A stretch of 64,000 nt of DNA from Ralstonia sp. NFACC01. GTDB lineage: Bacteria > Pseudomonadota > Gammaproteobacteria > Burkholderiales > Burkholderiaceae. A model generated the notes under the pieces. It ran no database searches and was not told where the DNA came from. It worked only from the letters and a program-made list of their open reading frames with translations. How positions within the stretch are numbered: position 1 is the first letter of the stretch; each line of letters begins with the position of its first letter. Where the stretch lies: assembly GCF_900115545.1 (NCBI RefSeq), contig NZ_FOWV01000009.1, forward strand, positions 62,001 to 126,000, read 5' to 3'. The position numbers were made by a program, and so were the translations under genes. This document shows positions 1 through 10,479 of this stretch, one piece after another.

Positions 1-3000
1 CCCGTCAGCACAATCTCAAAAACCTCGATCTGGACCTGCGTACGGGTGAAATGACCGTCGTGACCGGCCCATCGGGGTCCGGCAAGTCCAGCCTCGTTTT
101 CGACACGCTCTACGCTGAGGGGCAGCGCCGCTACGTCGAGACCTTCAGCGCCTATGCGCGCCAGTTCCTGGACCGCATGGACCGGCCGCAGGTCGAGCAC
201 GTTGAAGGCGTGCCCCCCGCCATCGCCATCGACCAGACCAACCCGGTGCGAAGCTCGCGCTCGACGGTCGGCACGATGACGGAGCTGAACGATCACCTGA
301 AGCTGCTGTTTGCGCGCGCCGCACAGCTGTTCGACCGCGACACCGCGCTGCCGGTGCGCCACGACACGCCGGAAACCATTTACGACGAGCTGCTTTCGCG
401 TACGCGCGAGGGCGATCCGCGCCTGGTGGTGACCTTTCCCGTCGAGCTGCCCGCCAATACGAGCCCCGAAGAAGTCACGCAGTGGCTGTCGGTCAGCGGC
501 TATACGCGCGTGCAGGCCGAGCGCGTGGTCGAATCGTCCACGGGCAAGCGCAAGCTGCTCGACGTGGTGGCCGACCGCTTCCGCCTGCAGGGCACCGAGC
601 GTGCCCGCGCCCTGGAGGCCATCGAGTCGTCGCTCAAGCGCGGCGGCGGGCGCGTCAGCGTCTACGTGCTTCCTGCCGATGAAGGTGCGGAGCCCACGAT
701 CTGGCGCTTTTCCACCGGCCTGCACTGCCCCGAAAGCGACCTCCGCTACGCCGACCCGCAGCCCGCGCTCTTCTCGTTCAACTCCGCTTACGGCGCGTGC
801 GATGCCTGCCGCGGTTTCGGCCGCGTCATCGGCGTCGATCTGGGGCTGGTGATTCCGGACGAGCGCAAGACGCTGCGCGACGGTGCCATCAAGCCGATGC
901 AGACGCCGGCCTGGAAGGAGTGCCAGGACGACCTGATGCGCTACGCCGCCGCAGCCGACATCCCGCGCGGCACGCCGTGGGCAGAGATGACCGAAGCCCA
1001 GCGCAACTGGGTCATCAACGGCGACCCGGCCTTCAAGCGTGGCGGCTGGAACAAGCAGTGGTACGGCGTGCGCCGCTTCTTCGACTACCTGGAGTCGAAG
1101 GCCTACAAGATGCACATCCGCGTGCTGCTCTCCAAGTACCGCAGCTACACGACCTGCGAAACCTGCGGCGGTGCACGATTGAAAACCGAGTCGATGCAAT
1201 GGCGCCTCGGCACCAAGGAAAACGCCGACGCCGTGCTCGCACCCGAACACCGCTTCATGCCGCGCGGCGTGGCCTGGAGCCGCGCCCAGCTCGAAGCCTT
1301 GCCCGGGCTGACCGTGCACGACCTGATGCTGCTGCCGATCGAGCGCATCCGTCGTTTCTTCGATGAACTGACGCTGCCGACCACGCTGCTCGACGACGCA
1401 CTGAAGCTGCTGCTGGACGAAGTGCGCACGCGCCTGGCGTATCTGTGCGACGTCGGCATCGGCTATCTGACGCTCGACCGCCAGAGCCGCACGCTGTCTG
1501 GCGGTGAAGTGCAGCGGATCAACCTGACGACGGCGCTCGGCACATCGCTCGTCAACACGCTGTTCGTGCTGGACGAACCCAGCATCGGCCTGCACCCGCG
1601 CGATCTGGATCGCATTGTCCAAGCCATGCAACGCCTGCGCGATGCGGGCAACACGCTGGTGGTCGTCGAGCACGATCCTTCGGTGATGCTGGCCGCCGAC
1701 CGCCTGATCGACATGGGCCCCGGCCCCGGCGAGCGCGGCGGCAACATCGTCTTCGACGGCACGCCGGCGGCCATCCGCCACGCGGACACACTCACGGGCG
1801 CGTATCTGTCGGGCCAGCGCCGCGTGGCCGATGCGACCGACTGGCAAGCGCGTCCCGTCAACGATGCCACGCCGCGTCTGGTGCTCGAAGGCGCAGCGGA
1901 ACACAACCTGCGCGATGTCACGGTCGAGATTCCGCTGCAGCGCCTGGTGTGCGTGACCGGCGTGTCCGGCTCGGGAAAATCGACGTTGATCCAGGACGTG
2001 CTGCACCCCGCGCTGGCGCGGCACTTCGGCAAGGCGACGGAATCGCCCGGCGCATTCCGCGCGTTGCGCGGCGCGGATGAGATCAGCGACGTGGTGTTCG
2101 TTGACCAATCCCCGATCGGCAAGACCGCGCGTTCTAACCCGGCCAGCTACGTTGGCGCGTTCGATGAAATCCGCAAGCTGTTCGCCAAGGCACCGATGGC
2201 GCTGCAGCGCGGCTACACGGCCGGCACGTTCAGCTTCAACTCGGGCGACGGCCGTTGCCCGACCTGCGGCGGCTCGGGCTTCGAGCACGTCGAGATGCAG
2301 TTCCTATCCGACATCTACCTGCGCTGCCCGGATTGCGACGGCACGCGCTATCGCGCCGAAATCCTGGAAGTGAAGCTGCCGCGTGCCGGCCGCGCATTGT
2401 CGGTGGCCGATGTGCTGGAACTGACCGTGAGCGAAGCCGCCAGCGTGTTCGCTGATGACGCCGAAGTACTGCGCGTGCTGCAACCGATCGTCGACGTGGG
2501 CCTGGAGTATGTGAAGCTTGGCCAGCCGGTGCCGACGCTCTCCGGCGGCGAGGCGCAACGCCTGAAGCTGGCCGGCTTTCTGGCCGAAGCCGCACAGGCC
2601 GCCCAGGCGGCCGCCCGCAAGCGCGTGAAGCAGGACGTGCCCGCCAACGCCGGCCGCCTGTTCATGTTCGACGAGCCGACCACCGGGTTGCACTTTGACG
2701 ACATCGCCAAGCTGATGCGCGCGTTCGGCAAGCTGCTCGACGCCGGGCATTCGCTGATCGTGATCGAACACAACCTCGACGTGGTGCGTGCGGCGGATTG
2801 GATCATCGATCTCGGCCCCGAAGGCGGCGATGCCGGCGGCCTGCTTGTCTGCGCCGGCACGCCTGCGCAGGTCAAAGACTGTGCTGCATCGCACACCGGC
2901 GCCGCGCTCAAGCAATACGAAGCCAGCGTCGGCCAGCCGGAAGCCATCGAAGGCGTACCGCTGCAGACGGCACTGGCCGAGCGCCGCGCCAAGCGCGCTG

Positions 3001-5819
3001 CGCTTGCGGAAGTCCAGGGCGAAAACGTCGTGCGCATCGTCCACGCGCACGAGCACAACCTGAAAGGCCTGAACGTCGATATTCCGCACGGCAAGTTCAA
3101 CGTGGTGACGGGCGTGTCGGGTTCGGGCAAGTCGACGCTGGCGTTCGACATCCTGTTCCACGAGGGGCAGCGCCGCTATCTTGAATCGCTCAATGCCTAT
3201 GCACGCTCCATCGTGCAGCCGGCGGGGCGTCCGGAGGTCGATGCGGTCTACGGCATTCCGCCCACGGTGGCCATCGAGCAGCGCCTGTCGCGTGGCGGCC
3301 GCAAGAGCACGGTGGCGACCACGTCCGAGGTGTGGCACTTCCTGCGGCTGCTGTATGTGAAACTGGGCGTGCAGCACTGCATCCATGACGGCACGCCGGT
3401 ATCAGCGCAAAGCCCGGAGGCGATCTTTGCCCAGCTCATGCGCGACCATCGCGGCCAGCACATCGGCCTGCTTGCGCCGCTGGTCGTGAACCGCAAGGGC
3501 GTCTATACCGACCTGGCCAAATGGGCCAAGGCGCGCGGCTATACGCATCTGCGCGTCGATGGCGAATTCCTGAGCGTTGATCCGTGGCCGCGCCTGGATC
3601 GATTCCGCGAGCACACGCTGGAACTGCCCGTGGGCGACATCGTTGTCTCGCCGGAAAACGAAGCGGCGCTGCGTGCGCTTCTGGAACAAGCGCTGGAGTA
3701 CGGCAAGGGCATCATGCACGTGCTCGCGCCGCTGGATGGCCTGCAACACGCCATGCACAACGGCGGCACGGCGCACGTCGGCAACGTGAAGGTGTTTTCG
3801 ACCAAGCGCGCGTGCTCGACCTGCGGCACCAGCTACCCCGAGCTGGACCCGCGCATGTTCTCGTACAACAGCAAACATGGCTGGTGCGCGAGCTGCGTCG
3901 GTACCGGATTGGCGCTCACGCGCGAACAGCGCGCCGCGTTTGACGACACCGTGCTCGGCGGCGACGATCGCGGCCGCGAGCAGACGCTGCCGTCGGAGGA
4001 AGTCGATCCGGAAGGCATGACCGACCTGCCCTGCCCGGATTGCCACGGCACGCGCCTGAACCCGACGGCGCGCGCGGTGACGTTTGCCGACAAGCCCATC
4101 GTCGACATTGCGCAGTGGACGGTCAGCCAGACCCGCCGCTGGGTCGAAGGCCTGGACCTCACCGGTCGCGACGCCGACATCGCCCGCGACGTGGTGGCCG
4201 AGATTCACAGCCGCCTGTCATTCCTGGAGGAAGTCGGCTTGGGCTACCTGAGCCTGGATCGCGCCGCGCCAAGCCTGTCGGGCGGTGAAGCACAGCGTAT
4301 TCGGCTGGCTGCGCAACTCGGCAGCAACCTGCAAGGCGTCTGCTACGTGCTGGATGAGCCGACCATCGGCCTGCATCCGCGCGACAACCGGATCCTGCTC
4401 GACGCGCTGCGCAAGCTGGGCGACAAGGGCAACACGCTGGTGGTGGTTGAGCACGATGAAGACACGATCCGTCGCGCCGATCACATCATCGATATCGGCC
4501 CGGGCGCCGGCAAGCGCGGCGGCACGTTGGTGGCTCAAGGCGGCGTAGCGGACCTGGCAGCCCAGCCGGATTCGCTCACTGGTCGGTTCCTGTCGCAGCC
4601 GATCGAGCATCCGCTGCAGCCGCGCCGTCAGGTGGTCGCACCACGCATCGGCGCTCAGGCAGTGCCCGAGCAATGGTTGACGGTGCACGGCGCCAAGCTG
4701 CACAACCTGCGCAACGTCACCGCAACGATGCCGCTGTCGCGCCTGGTGGCCATTACGGGCGTATCGGGCTCGGGCAAATCGACGCTGGCGCGCGATGTGT
4801 TGATGACGAACCTGCTCGATGCGGTCGGCCGTTCGGTGCTGTCTTCGCCGGCCACGCGGCGCGCACGCAAGGCCGCGCAGGCTGAGACGCCTGAGGCGAA
4901 GATGCCGCGCAAGCTCGACGTCAAACACGACTGGCACGGCTGCGACAGCGTCACCGGCTGGGAAACCATCGACCGCGTGCTGGAAGTCGACCAGACGCCG
5001 ATCGGCAAGACACCCCGTTCGTGCCCGGCGACGTACATCGGCGTGTGGGACACCATCCGCAAACTCTTTGCCGACACGCTGGAGGCGCGCGCACGGGGCT
5101 ACACCGCCTCGCGCTTCTCCTTCAACACCGGAGACGGCCGCTGCCCCGCCTGCGAAGGCCAGGGCGTGCGCACCATCGCCATGAGCTTCCTGCCTGATGT
5201 GAAGGTCGGCTGCGACGTCTGCCACGGCCAACGCTTCAACGCCGAGACGCTTGCCGTCACGTGGCGCGGCAAGAACATCGGCGATGTGCTCACCATGGAA
5301 ATCGACGAAGCGGTCGAGTTCTTTGGCGCGATGAACAGCATCGCCCACCCGCTGCAGTTGATGAAGGACGTTGGCCTCGGCTACCTGACGCTCGGCCAGC
5401 CTTCGCCCACGCTGTCCGGCGGCGAGGCGCAGCGCATCAAGCTCGTCACCGAATTGTCCAAGGTGCGCGATGACCTGACCCGACGCGGCCAGAAGGCGCC
5501 CCATACGCTGTACGTGCTGGACGAGCCGACCGTCGGCCTGCACATGGCCGATGTGGCCAAGCTGATCCGGGTGCTGCATCGCTTGGCAGACGGCGGGCAC
5601 AGCGTAATCGTGATCGAGCACGACCTCGACGTGATTGCCGAGGCGGACTGGGTCCTCGATCTCGGCCCGGAAGGCGGCGATGAGGGCGGCACGATCGTCG
5701 CGGCTTGCGGGCCGGAGGCGTTGACGCGGGTGGCGGCCAGCCACACTGGCGCAGCATTGGTCCCGGTGCTAGCGCGCGGCAAGCAGGTCGATCCGAGCAA
5801 GGAAGGCGCGACGGTCTGA
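1..5819 (+). CDS. uvrA: Double-length UvrA (two tandem UvrA copies), 5' end outside window
   Basis: DNA-damage recognition ATPase of nucleotide excision repair; UvrA normally dimerises and loads UvrB. The reading frame is open from base 3 ([12 protein letters not shown] just before Walker A), so the start lies upstream. About 1,938 residues are visible, against about 940 for ordinary UvrA. Four ABC nucleotide-binding domains are present. Walker A motifs (GxSGSGKS) lie near visible residues 22, 653, 1037 and 1586, and LSGGE signatures near 498, 846, 1425 and 1804. Both copies keep zinc-finger cysteine pairs: CPTC...CPDC in copy 1 and CPAC...CDVC in copy 2, each with about 19 residues between pairs. 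Copy 2 begins near residue 1005. It is therefore a covalent UvrA pseudo-dimer. Such fused forms are annotated in Burkholderiaceae, often beside a normal uvrA elsewhere; whether it replaces or supplements the canonical protein cannot be told here. Confidence 0.95.
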   Translation, partial: RQHNLKNLDLDLRTGEMTVVTGPSGSGKSSLVFDTLYAEGQRRYVETFSAYARQFLDRMDRPQVEHVEGVPPAIAIDQTNPVRSSRSTVGTMTELNDHLKLLFARAAQLFDRDTALPVRHDTPETIYDELLSRTREGDPRLVVTFPVELPANTSPEEVTQWLSVSGYTRVQAERVVESSTGKRKLLDVVADRFRLQGTERARALEAIESSLKRGGGRVSVYVLPADEGAEPTIWRFSTGLHCPESDLRYADPQPALFSFNSAYGACDACRGFGRVIGVDLGLVIPDERKTLRDGAIKPMQTPAWKECQDDLMRYAAAADIPRGTPWAEMTEAQRNWVINGDPAFKRGGWNKQWYGVRRFFDYLESKAYKMHIRVLLSKYRSYTTCETCGGARLKTESMQWRLGTKENADAVLAPEHRFMPRGVAWSRAQLEALPGLTVHDLMLLPIERIRRFFDELTLPTTLLDDALKLLLDEVRTRLAYLCDVGIGYLTLDRQSRTLSGGEVQRINLTTALGTSLVNTLFVLDEPSIGLHPRDLDRIVQAMQRLRDAGNTLVVVEHDPSVMLAADRLIDMGPGPGERGGNIVFDGTPAAIRHADTLTGAYLSGQRRVADATDWQARPVNDATPRLVLEGAAEHNLRDVTVEIPLQRLVCVTGVSGSGKSTLIQDVLHPALARHFGKATESPGAFRALRGADEISDVVFVDQSPIGKTARSNPASYVGAFDEIRKLFAKAPMALQRGYTAGTFSFNSGDGRCPTCGGSGFEHVEMQFLSDIYLRCPDCDGTRYRAEILEVKLPRAGRALSVADVLELTVSEAASVFADDAEVLRVLQPIVDVGLEYVKLGQPVPTLSGGEAQRLKLAGFLAEAAQAAQAAARKRVKQDVPANAGRLFMFDEPTTGLHFDDIAKLMRAFGKLLDAGHSLIVIEHNLDVVRAADWIIDLGPEGGDAGGLLVCAGTPAQVKDCAASHTGAALKQYEASVGQPEAIEGVPLQTALAERRAKRAALAEVQGENVVRIVHAHEHNLKGLNVDIPHGKFNVVTGVSGSGKSTLAFDILFHEGQRRYLESLNAYARSIVQPAGRPEVDAVYGIPPTVAIEQRLSRGGRKSTVATTSEVWHFLRLLYVKLGVQHCIHDGTPVSAQSPEAIFAQLMRDHRGQHIGLLAPLVVNRKGVYTDLAKWAKARGYTHLRVDGEFLSVDPWPRLDRFREHTLELPVGDIVVSPENEAALRALLEQALEYGKGIMHVLAPLDGLQHAMHNGGTAHVGNVKVFSTKRACSTCGTSYPELDPRMFSYNSKHGWCASCVGTGLALTREQRAAFDDTVLGGDDRGREQTLPSEEVDPEGMTDLPCPDCHGTRLNPTARAVTFADKPIVDIAQWTVSQTRRWVEGLDLTGRDADIARDVVAEIHSRLSFLEEVGLGYLSLDRAAPSLSGGEAQRIRLAAQLGSNLQGVCYVLDEPTIGLHPRDNRILLDALRKLGDKGNTLVVVEHDEDTIRRADHIIDIGPGAGKRGGTLVAQGGVADLAAQPDSLTGRFLSQPIEHPLQPRRQVVAPRIGAQAVPEQWLTVHGAKLHNLRNVTATMPLSRLVAITGVSGSGKSTLARDVLMTNLLDAVGRSVLSSPATRRARKAAQAETPEAKMPRKLDVKHDWHGCDSVTGWETIDRVLEVDQTPIGKTPRSCPATYIGVWDTIRKLFADTLEARARGYTASRFSFNTGDGRCPACEGQGVRTIAMSFLPDVKVGCDVCHGQRFNAETLAVTWRGKNIGDVLTMEIDEAVEFFGAMNSIAHPLQLMKDVGLGYLTLGQPSPTLSGGEAQRIKLVTELSKVRDDLTRRGQKAPHTLYVLDEPTVGLHMADVAKLIRVLHRLADGGHSVIVIEHDLDVIAEADWVLDLGPEGGDEGGTIVAACGPEALTRVAASHTGAALVPVLARGKQVDPSKEGATV

Positions 5820-5829
5820 CGTGGCGCGG

Positions 5830-5853
5830 CGGTCTTCACCCTGGTGGAGACCG
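5830..5853 (+). terminator. Hairpin just after uvrA stop
   Basis: An 11-bp inverted repeat (CGGTCTTCACC / GGTGGAGACCG, one mismatch) with a 2-nt loop starts 10 nt after the uvrA stop. No T-run follows, so it may be a weak terminator or an mRNA 3'-end stabiliser. Confidence 0.4.
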
Positions 5854-5945
5854 TCGGCCCTGCCCGTCGCGTCGTGTGGCGTCGGCAATCCTTTCGCTTT
5901 CCTGAGCAAACCCGGACAAAGAGCCTGCCCAAGCAGGGTTTGCCC

Positions 5946-5972
5946 TAAAGAACCGGGCTGCGCTGCCGTCAC
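5946..5972 (+). promoter_or_regulatory. Sigma-28 (FliA) promoter for fliD
   Basis: TAAA at 5946-5949, exactly 15 nt, then GCCGTCAC at 5965-5972. The enterobacterial sigma-28 consensus is TAAA-N15-GCCGATAA, so the -35 and the GCCG half of the -10 match exactly at the right spacing. It lies about 40 nt before the fliD start, as expected for a late flagellar gene. Confidence 0.7.
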
Positions 5973-6013
5973 ATTGTGGAGATTGTGAAGAAAGCGTTTG
6001 CGCGCGTCCGACC

Positions 6014-8050
6014 ATGGCCACTTCGTCCACGAGCAACACCTACATTCCGCCGATTTCCATTCCGGGCATCGGCACGAATATCGACGTCAACAACCTTGTT
6101 ACGAAGCTAATGCAGGCGGAGAGCAAGGGCATGACGCTGCGGCAGACGCAGCAAAAGGCGTTTCAGACGCAGTTGTCGGCGGTCGGCTCCCTCAAAAGCG
6201 CGCTGTCGACCTTCCAGACCGCGATGGCGGCCCTGAACAACCCGGACACGTTCACGGGTAACAAGGCCAGCGGGCACGACACGTCAATCCTCACTGCTTC
6301 GCTGTCCAACACGGCGCCCGCCGGCACGTACCAAGTCAACGTGACGCAGCTTGCTCAGGCGCAGGTGCTGTCGGCCAACGGGCAGGCATCCAGCAAGACG
6401 CCCATTGGCGGCGGCACGCCCACCACCCTCACCTTTTCATTCGGTAGCGTCTCGGGCGGCAGCTTTGCCGACGGCAAATACACCGGCGCCACTTTCACGC
6501 AAAACGGCAACCAGGCCGGCGGCTCGATCACCATCGACCCGTCGAACAACACGCTCGCCGGCATCCGCGACGCCATCAACAGCGCCAACGTGGGCGTCTC
6601 GGCCAGCATCGTCAACGACGGCAGCAATTCGCCCTATCGGCTGGTGCTGACGTCCACCGCAGGCGGTGCCAACTCGGAGATGAAGATTTCCGTGTCGGGC
6701 GACCCCGCACTGCAATCCCTGCTGAGCCACGATCCGGCCGGCACGCAGAACATGACCGAGGTGGCTACGGGCCGCAACGCCATGGCCACCGTCAACGGCA
6801 TCAGCGTGCAAAGCGCCACCAACACGCTGACGGACGTGGTGGATGGCACCTCGTTCACGCTGGCGAAGACGGGTAGCACGACCGTCACGGTCGGCAGCGA
6901 CGCTGGCCAAGCCAGCCAGTCGGTGCTCAATTTTGTGAAGGCGTACAACGCGTTGCGCATCCAGCTCAACGCGCTGACCAAGTTCGACACCGCCAACGCC
7001 GCCAACAACGGCGCGCTGGCCGGCGACGTCAGCACCAAGATGATGATCAACCAGTTGACCGACGTGCTGGGCCAGGGCATCGGCAACGGTGCGTTCCAGT
7101 CGCTGGGCAGCATCGGCGTGACGATGGACAAGGAAGGGACGCTGTCGATTGACGACCCCAAGCTGACCGCCGCCCTGAAGAAATCGCCCAGCCAGGTGGC
7201 GGCCGTGTTTGCCGGCACGGGCACGGCGACGGATTCACTGCTGAAGGTTTCGGCGTTTTCGACGGCCACACAGGCCGGCAGCTATGGCATCAACGTCACG
7301 CAACTGGCCACGCAGGGTTCGCTGAAAGGCTCGGCGGCAGCCAACACGACCATCCAGAGTGGCGCGAACGATAGCCTGTCGGTCACGCTCAGCGGTATCA
7401 CGACCAACATCAAGGTGCCCGCGGGCAGCTACACCCCGTCGAGCCTGGCCGCGCAGATCCAAAGTCAGATCAACGCATCGCCTGACTTGCAGCGAGCCAA
7501 GGTGGAAGTCGCCATCGGCGCCGATGCCAACGGCGTGCTGACGTTGACCGACAAGCAATACGGATCGGTATCGACGGTGTCTGTGTCAGGTAATGGCGCG
7601 GCGTCGCTGCTCGGCGGCAGCCCGACGGCCACGGCCGGGCGCGATGTGCAAGGCACCATCAACGGCGCTGCCGCCACGGGTTCGGGCCAGAACCTGTACG
7701 GCGCCAGCGGCTCGGCTGTGGATGGCCTGACGGTGCAAGTCACTGGCGGTGCGCTGGGCGACCGCGGCACCGTCACCGTGCAGCGCGGCTACGCGGCGCA
7801 ACTGCACACCGTATCGGGCAACTTGTTGTCGAGCAACGGCATGGTGCAGAACGCCACCGACGCCATCAACAATTCGATCACTTCGCTCGGCACCCAGATC
7901 GACCGGATGCAGAAGCAGCTCGATGCCAAGCAGGCGCTGTATTACGCGCAGTTCAATGCGCTGTCGAAGGTGGTAGCCAGCATGACGAACACCAGCAACT
8001 ACCTGACGACGCAGTTGGCGCTATTGCAGAAGCAGCGGGCGGGGGGCTGA
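6014..8050 (+). CDS. fliD: FliD, flagellar filament cap / hook-associated protein 2
   Basis: Caps the growing flagellar filament and helps flagellin fold at the tip; exported by the flagellar type III apparatus. The N-terminus (ISIPGIGTNIDVNNLVTKLM) is the FliD_N signature and the C-terminus carries the helical FliD_C region with a coiled-coil tail (IDRMQKQLDAKQALYYAQFN). At 678 aa it is well above the enteric length (about 470 aa). Two flagellin-IN-like segments share the core Y-x-(V/I)NVTQLA, near residues 104 and 422, which suggests an internal duplication of the variable outer domain. The chosen ATG has no strong Shine-Dalgarno, but the FliD_N homology begins directly after it. No other flagellar gene is adjacent, so it is a detached single-gene unit with its own sigma-28-type promoter. 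Confidence 0.93.
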   Translation: MATSSTSNTYIPPISIPGIGTNIDVNNLVTKLMQAESKGMTLRQTQQKAFQTQLSAVGSLKSALSTFQTAMAALNNPDTFTGNKASGHDTSILTASLSNTAPAGTYQVNVTQLAQAQVLSANGQASSKTPIGGGTPTTLTFSFGSVSGGSFADGKYTGATFTQNGNQAGGSITIDPSNNTLAGIRDAINSANVGVSASIVNDGSNSPYRLVLTSTAGGANSEMKISVSGDPALQSLLSHDPAGTQNMTEVATGRNAMATVNGISVQSATNTLTDVVDGTSFTLAKTGSTTVTVGSDAGQASQSVLNFVKAYNALRIQLNALTKFDTANAANNGALAGDVSTKMMINQLTDVLGQGIGNGAFQSLGSIGVTMDKEGTLSIDDPKLTAALKKSPSQVAAVFAGTGTATDSLLKVSAFSTATQAGSYGINVTQLATQGSLKGSAAANTTIQSGANDSLSVTLSGITTNIKVPAGSYTPSSLAAQIQSQINASPDLQRAKVEVAIGADANGVLTLTDKQYGSVSTVSVSGNGAASLLGGSPTATAGRDVQGTINGAAATGSGQNLYGASGSAVDGLTVQVTGGALGDRGTVTVQRGYAAQLHTVSGNLLSSNGMVQNATDAINNSITSLGTQIDRMQKQLDAKQALYYAQFNALSKVVASMTNTSNYLTTQLALLQKQRAGG

Positions 8051-8099
8051 CCGCGCTGACTGCACCTTGAGTGCACAACCGCTGCGGCCATTTGCCCGG

Positions 8100-8375
8100 T
8101 TACTGCTGCGGCTTTCCCCACAATGGGTTTTTGTTATCCGAACCCAGCACCTGGGCGAGCACTTCTGCGTCGCCGTCACGGGTGACTGGCGTGTTCTTGC
8201 GCGCACGGGCGACCTTGGCTCGCTTACCGTGCTTCTTTGCGTGCACGGCTTTCTTGATTCCGCTTTGCGAGGCATTGCCTGAGGCCGGCACGGTGGAGGT
8301 GTGCTGGGCGCAGATGCCTGCGCTCATCCAGGCGGTGGTGAGGAGGGCTACGGCGAGTTTGTATTGCAGGTTCAT
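8100..8375 (-). CDS. Small secreted basic protein, unknown function
   Basis: Encodes 91 aa. Residues 1-23 look like a signal peptide (short basic start, hydrophobic core, cleavage near AGICAQ). The mature part is rich in Lys/Arg/Ala (KKAVHAKKHGKRAKVARARK) and ends in a short Asp/Asn/Pro-containing tail. It converges with fliD, 49 bp from its stop, and is transcribed alone. No family was recognised. A periplasmic or surface protein binding acidic polymers would fit the composition, but that is inference. Confidence 0.6.
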   Translation of the reverse strand: MNLQYKLAVALLTTAWMSAGICAQHTSTVPASGNASQSGIKKAVHAKKHGKRAKVARARKNTPVTRDGDAEVLAQVLGSDNKNPLWGKPQQ

Positions 8376-8472
8376 ATGAGAGAGCTGACTGACTTAGGAA
8401 GTGGAAACGCGAGCGCATGAGGCATACCGTGTCACCGCACGCGAGTGACCTGCAAGCATCCGCGCCCGACCA

Positions 8473-9408
8473 TCATTTCGCGCCGGTCTTGGCGGGCGGC
8501 GAGATGGGCTGATCATCGGACGTCTCGTCCGGGTTGCGGTAGCTGGTGTCAATGGTGTAGCCCTGAGCCTTCAGCTTTTGCTCGGCGTTGGCACGCTCGG
8601 CATGCATCTGGCGTTGCAGGCCGGAAAAGAGGTCACGCCAGTGTGGGCGGTCTTGCTCATTGAACGCATTGCGCCAGAAGTTGGCGTAGCCCTCGAGCTT
8701 GACTTTGACGAAGTACGCGCCCGGCTCATCCACCTTCATGCGCGTCGAGTCTCTGGACATCTGAACGTCCATGTAGACCCCGTTGAGATAAAAGCGCCAC
8801 GAGGTCATGTCGGGGAGTTTCATCCAGTCTTCCAGGCCCGGCACATACTCCGGGTCCAGTGAATCCACCCCTTGGTCTTTTACGAGCCGATAGCGAAAGG
8901 CCTCGGCACCTGCCAACCGCGGATTTTCCGGATATATCCACCGCTTCCAGCCGGCCTGCTGGATACGCTTGAGCATTTCGTAGAACTGCAGGCGTGCCTG
9001 ATCGTGCGTAACGTTGTTTCGCGGGGGGATGCCCAGGCTGATGCTGTAGTCGTAGATGCCTTCTTCAGCGTGGGCCTTGTCGAACGAACCCGAGACACCC
9101 AGGGCTGTGTCCAGACGCACCTCGCTCTTTTGGTTCTTGATGACGACCGTACCTTGCGAGCTGTCGGGCCAATCCACCGCATAGAAGGTAACGCCGTAGG
9201 CCTGCTCATTCTTGTTGTCAACATCCACGGCCTTGCCATAGCGCCCAATGAGCGCCTGCGGCGACTCGCCGATCTCAATCTCAATACTTTGCGGCATCAC
9301 TATTTTGCTGGATGACTTGCTGGTGGAGGAAGGCTGGCACCCCATGACCAGGAGCGCGGCCAGCGTTGCGAGAAGACACGAAACCGTGCGGCGTGTTCGA
9401 ACCATCAT
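8473..9408 (-). CDS. Lipoprotein, putative immunity partner of the VgrG-linked 349-aa protein
   Basis: Encodes 311 aa with a lipoprotein signal: two Arg pairs, a hydrophobic core and a lipobox ending in LVMGC (Cys24). The mature protein is predicted periplasmic, with mixed alpha/beta composition and no recognised enzyme motif. Its start codon overlaps the stop of the upstream gene in an ATGA arrangement, so the two are translationally coupled. The order vgrG, cytosolic-looking protein, periplasmic lipoprotein is the usual layout of a T6SS effector with a periplasmic immunity protein (known pattern). The specific role here is inferred from position and localisation only. Confidence 0.65.
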   Translation of the reverse strand: MMVRTRRTVSCLLATLAALLVMGCQPSSTSKSSSKIVMPQSIEIEIGESPQALIGRYGKAVDVDNKNEQAYGVTFYAVDWPDSSQGTVVIKNQKSEVRLDTALGVSGSFDKAHAEEGIYDYSISLGIPPRNNVTHDQARLQFYEMLKRIQQAGWKRWIYPENPRLAGAEAFRYRLVKDQGVDSLDPEYVPGLEDWMKLPDMTSWRFYLNGVYMDVQMSRDSTRMKVDEPGAYFVKVKLEGYANFWRNAFNEQDRPHWRDLFSGLQRQMHAERANAEQKLKAQGYTIDTSYRNPDETSDDQPISPPAKTGAK

Positions 9409-10454
9409 CGTGCGGGGGCTGTTTCGTCGGGGTAGCGCACGCTGTCCGGCGTGCCGACCCAGCCAGCCATGGTCGAGAGTTGCGCTTCCATTCCGCGCGG
9501 ATCCTTGATCATCAGGCCGTGAAACTTATCTGCAACCAGGCCAATCCACTTCATGCGGCTATCGTAGTTTTCCAGTTTCGTGTTCTCCGGAGCGACGTCC
9601 TCAAACGCTGGCAAGTCGGTATCGCACGCCGCCACGAAAGCCACCTTGAGCTTGGGTGCCATCCAACTGGTGGCGACCCCTACTGCATGGCCCCACGTCC
9701 ATTTGCCGACATCGGCGCCACCACGCTGTACTTGTACCCACCAAGCGAAATCCGAATCGTTATAGATCAGCGGTTGCAAGATGTTCCCTTGTTCATGGCG
9801 GGCCAGGGCCATGAGATTCTTGAACTGGAAATCTCGTCGTTTCACGTCGCTCGTGGCTCCGTCAAACTCTTTGACTTTATCGAACGCCTCTTTGACTTCT
9901 GGCGTCCACCGCAGGTTTTTGATCTTCGGCAGCGCCTCGCCAGCCCACGGCATCTTGTGCACCTGCTCCTTGACCTTGTCCACGTAGGTGTCTACGTCGC
10001 GCATTTTCAAGCACGTGTCGAACGAGTCAGCATCGAAGTTGTGATACCAGTGCCATGCAGCAATATCGTTAAACAGCCAGAAGTTACCCTTGCCTAACCC
10101 CGTACGCACGGTATCGCCCACCGCCCGGGTCGACAACTGCAGGGTCTCCAACGAGCATGCCACTGTTTTGCTGGCAAAGGCACCGAGCGCCATCCAGTAG
10201 TAGCGTCCCTTTTTCCTCGGGTCTCCATGCTCCTCCTGCTCAAGGTAGAGGCGGGCATAGGTGGCGGCGATACGCCGAGCCCGGGCCGGAAAGAAGTTGA
10301 TGAGGCGGTTGTTTTTCTCGCCCTTGCGGTTAGACAGCCGCAGATAGCAAAACTGTTGTGCCAGCGACCACATCGTCGGGCATTGACAGTTCACATCGAC
10401 GCAGCTGTCTGGGCGGTCGTTGGTGATAGCGGTGACGGTCGTTTCATCGCTCAT
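9405..10454 (-). CDS. VgrG-linked protein, candidate T6SS effector (DUF2515-like?)
   Basis: Encodes 349 aa from the ATG at 10452-10454; longer readings upstream run into vgrG in another frame. It has no signal peptide. The N-terminal part has a Cys-rich stretch (SCVDVNCQCP), then an Arg-rich helical region (NRLINFFPARARRIAATYA), then YYWMALGAFASK and LGKGNFWLFNDIAAWHWY. This order vaguely recalls DUF2515 proteins, but I am not certain of that family. The hydrophobic aromatic stretches do not form clear transmembrane segments. The gene starts 25 nt after the vgrG stop and overlaps the lipoprotein gene by 4 nt. By known T6SS organisation it is the likely cargo of this VgrG. The catalytic activity is unknown. 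Confidence 0.6.
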   Translation of the reverse strand: MSDETTVTAITNDRPDSCVDVNCQCPTMWSLAQQFCYLRLSNRKGEKNNRLINFFPARARRIAATYARLYLEQEEHGDPRKKGRYYWMALGAFASKTVACSLETLQLSTRAVGDTVRTGLGKGNFWLFNDIAAWHWYHNFDADSFDTCLKMRDVDTYVDKVKEQVHKMPWAGEALPKIKNLRWTPEVKEAFDKVKEFDGATSDVKRRDFQFKNLMALARHEQGNILQPLIYNDSDFAWWVQVQRGGADVGKWTWGHAVGVATSWMAPKLKVAFVAACDTDLPAFEDVAPENTKLENYDSRMKWIGLVADKFHGLMIKDPRGMEAQLSTMAGWVGTPDSVRYPDETAPAR

Positions 10455-10479
10455 GGCTCGCGCTTGATGTCCTCGTAGC

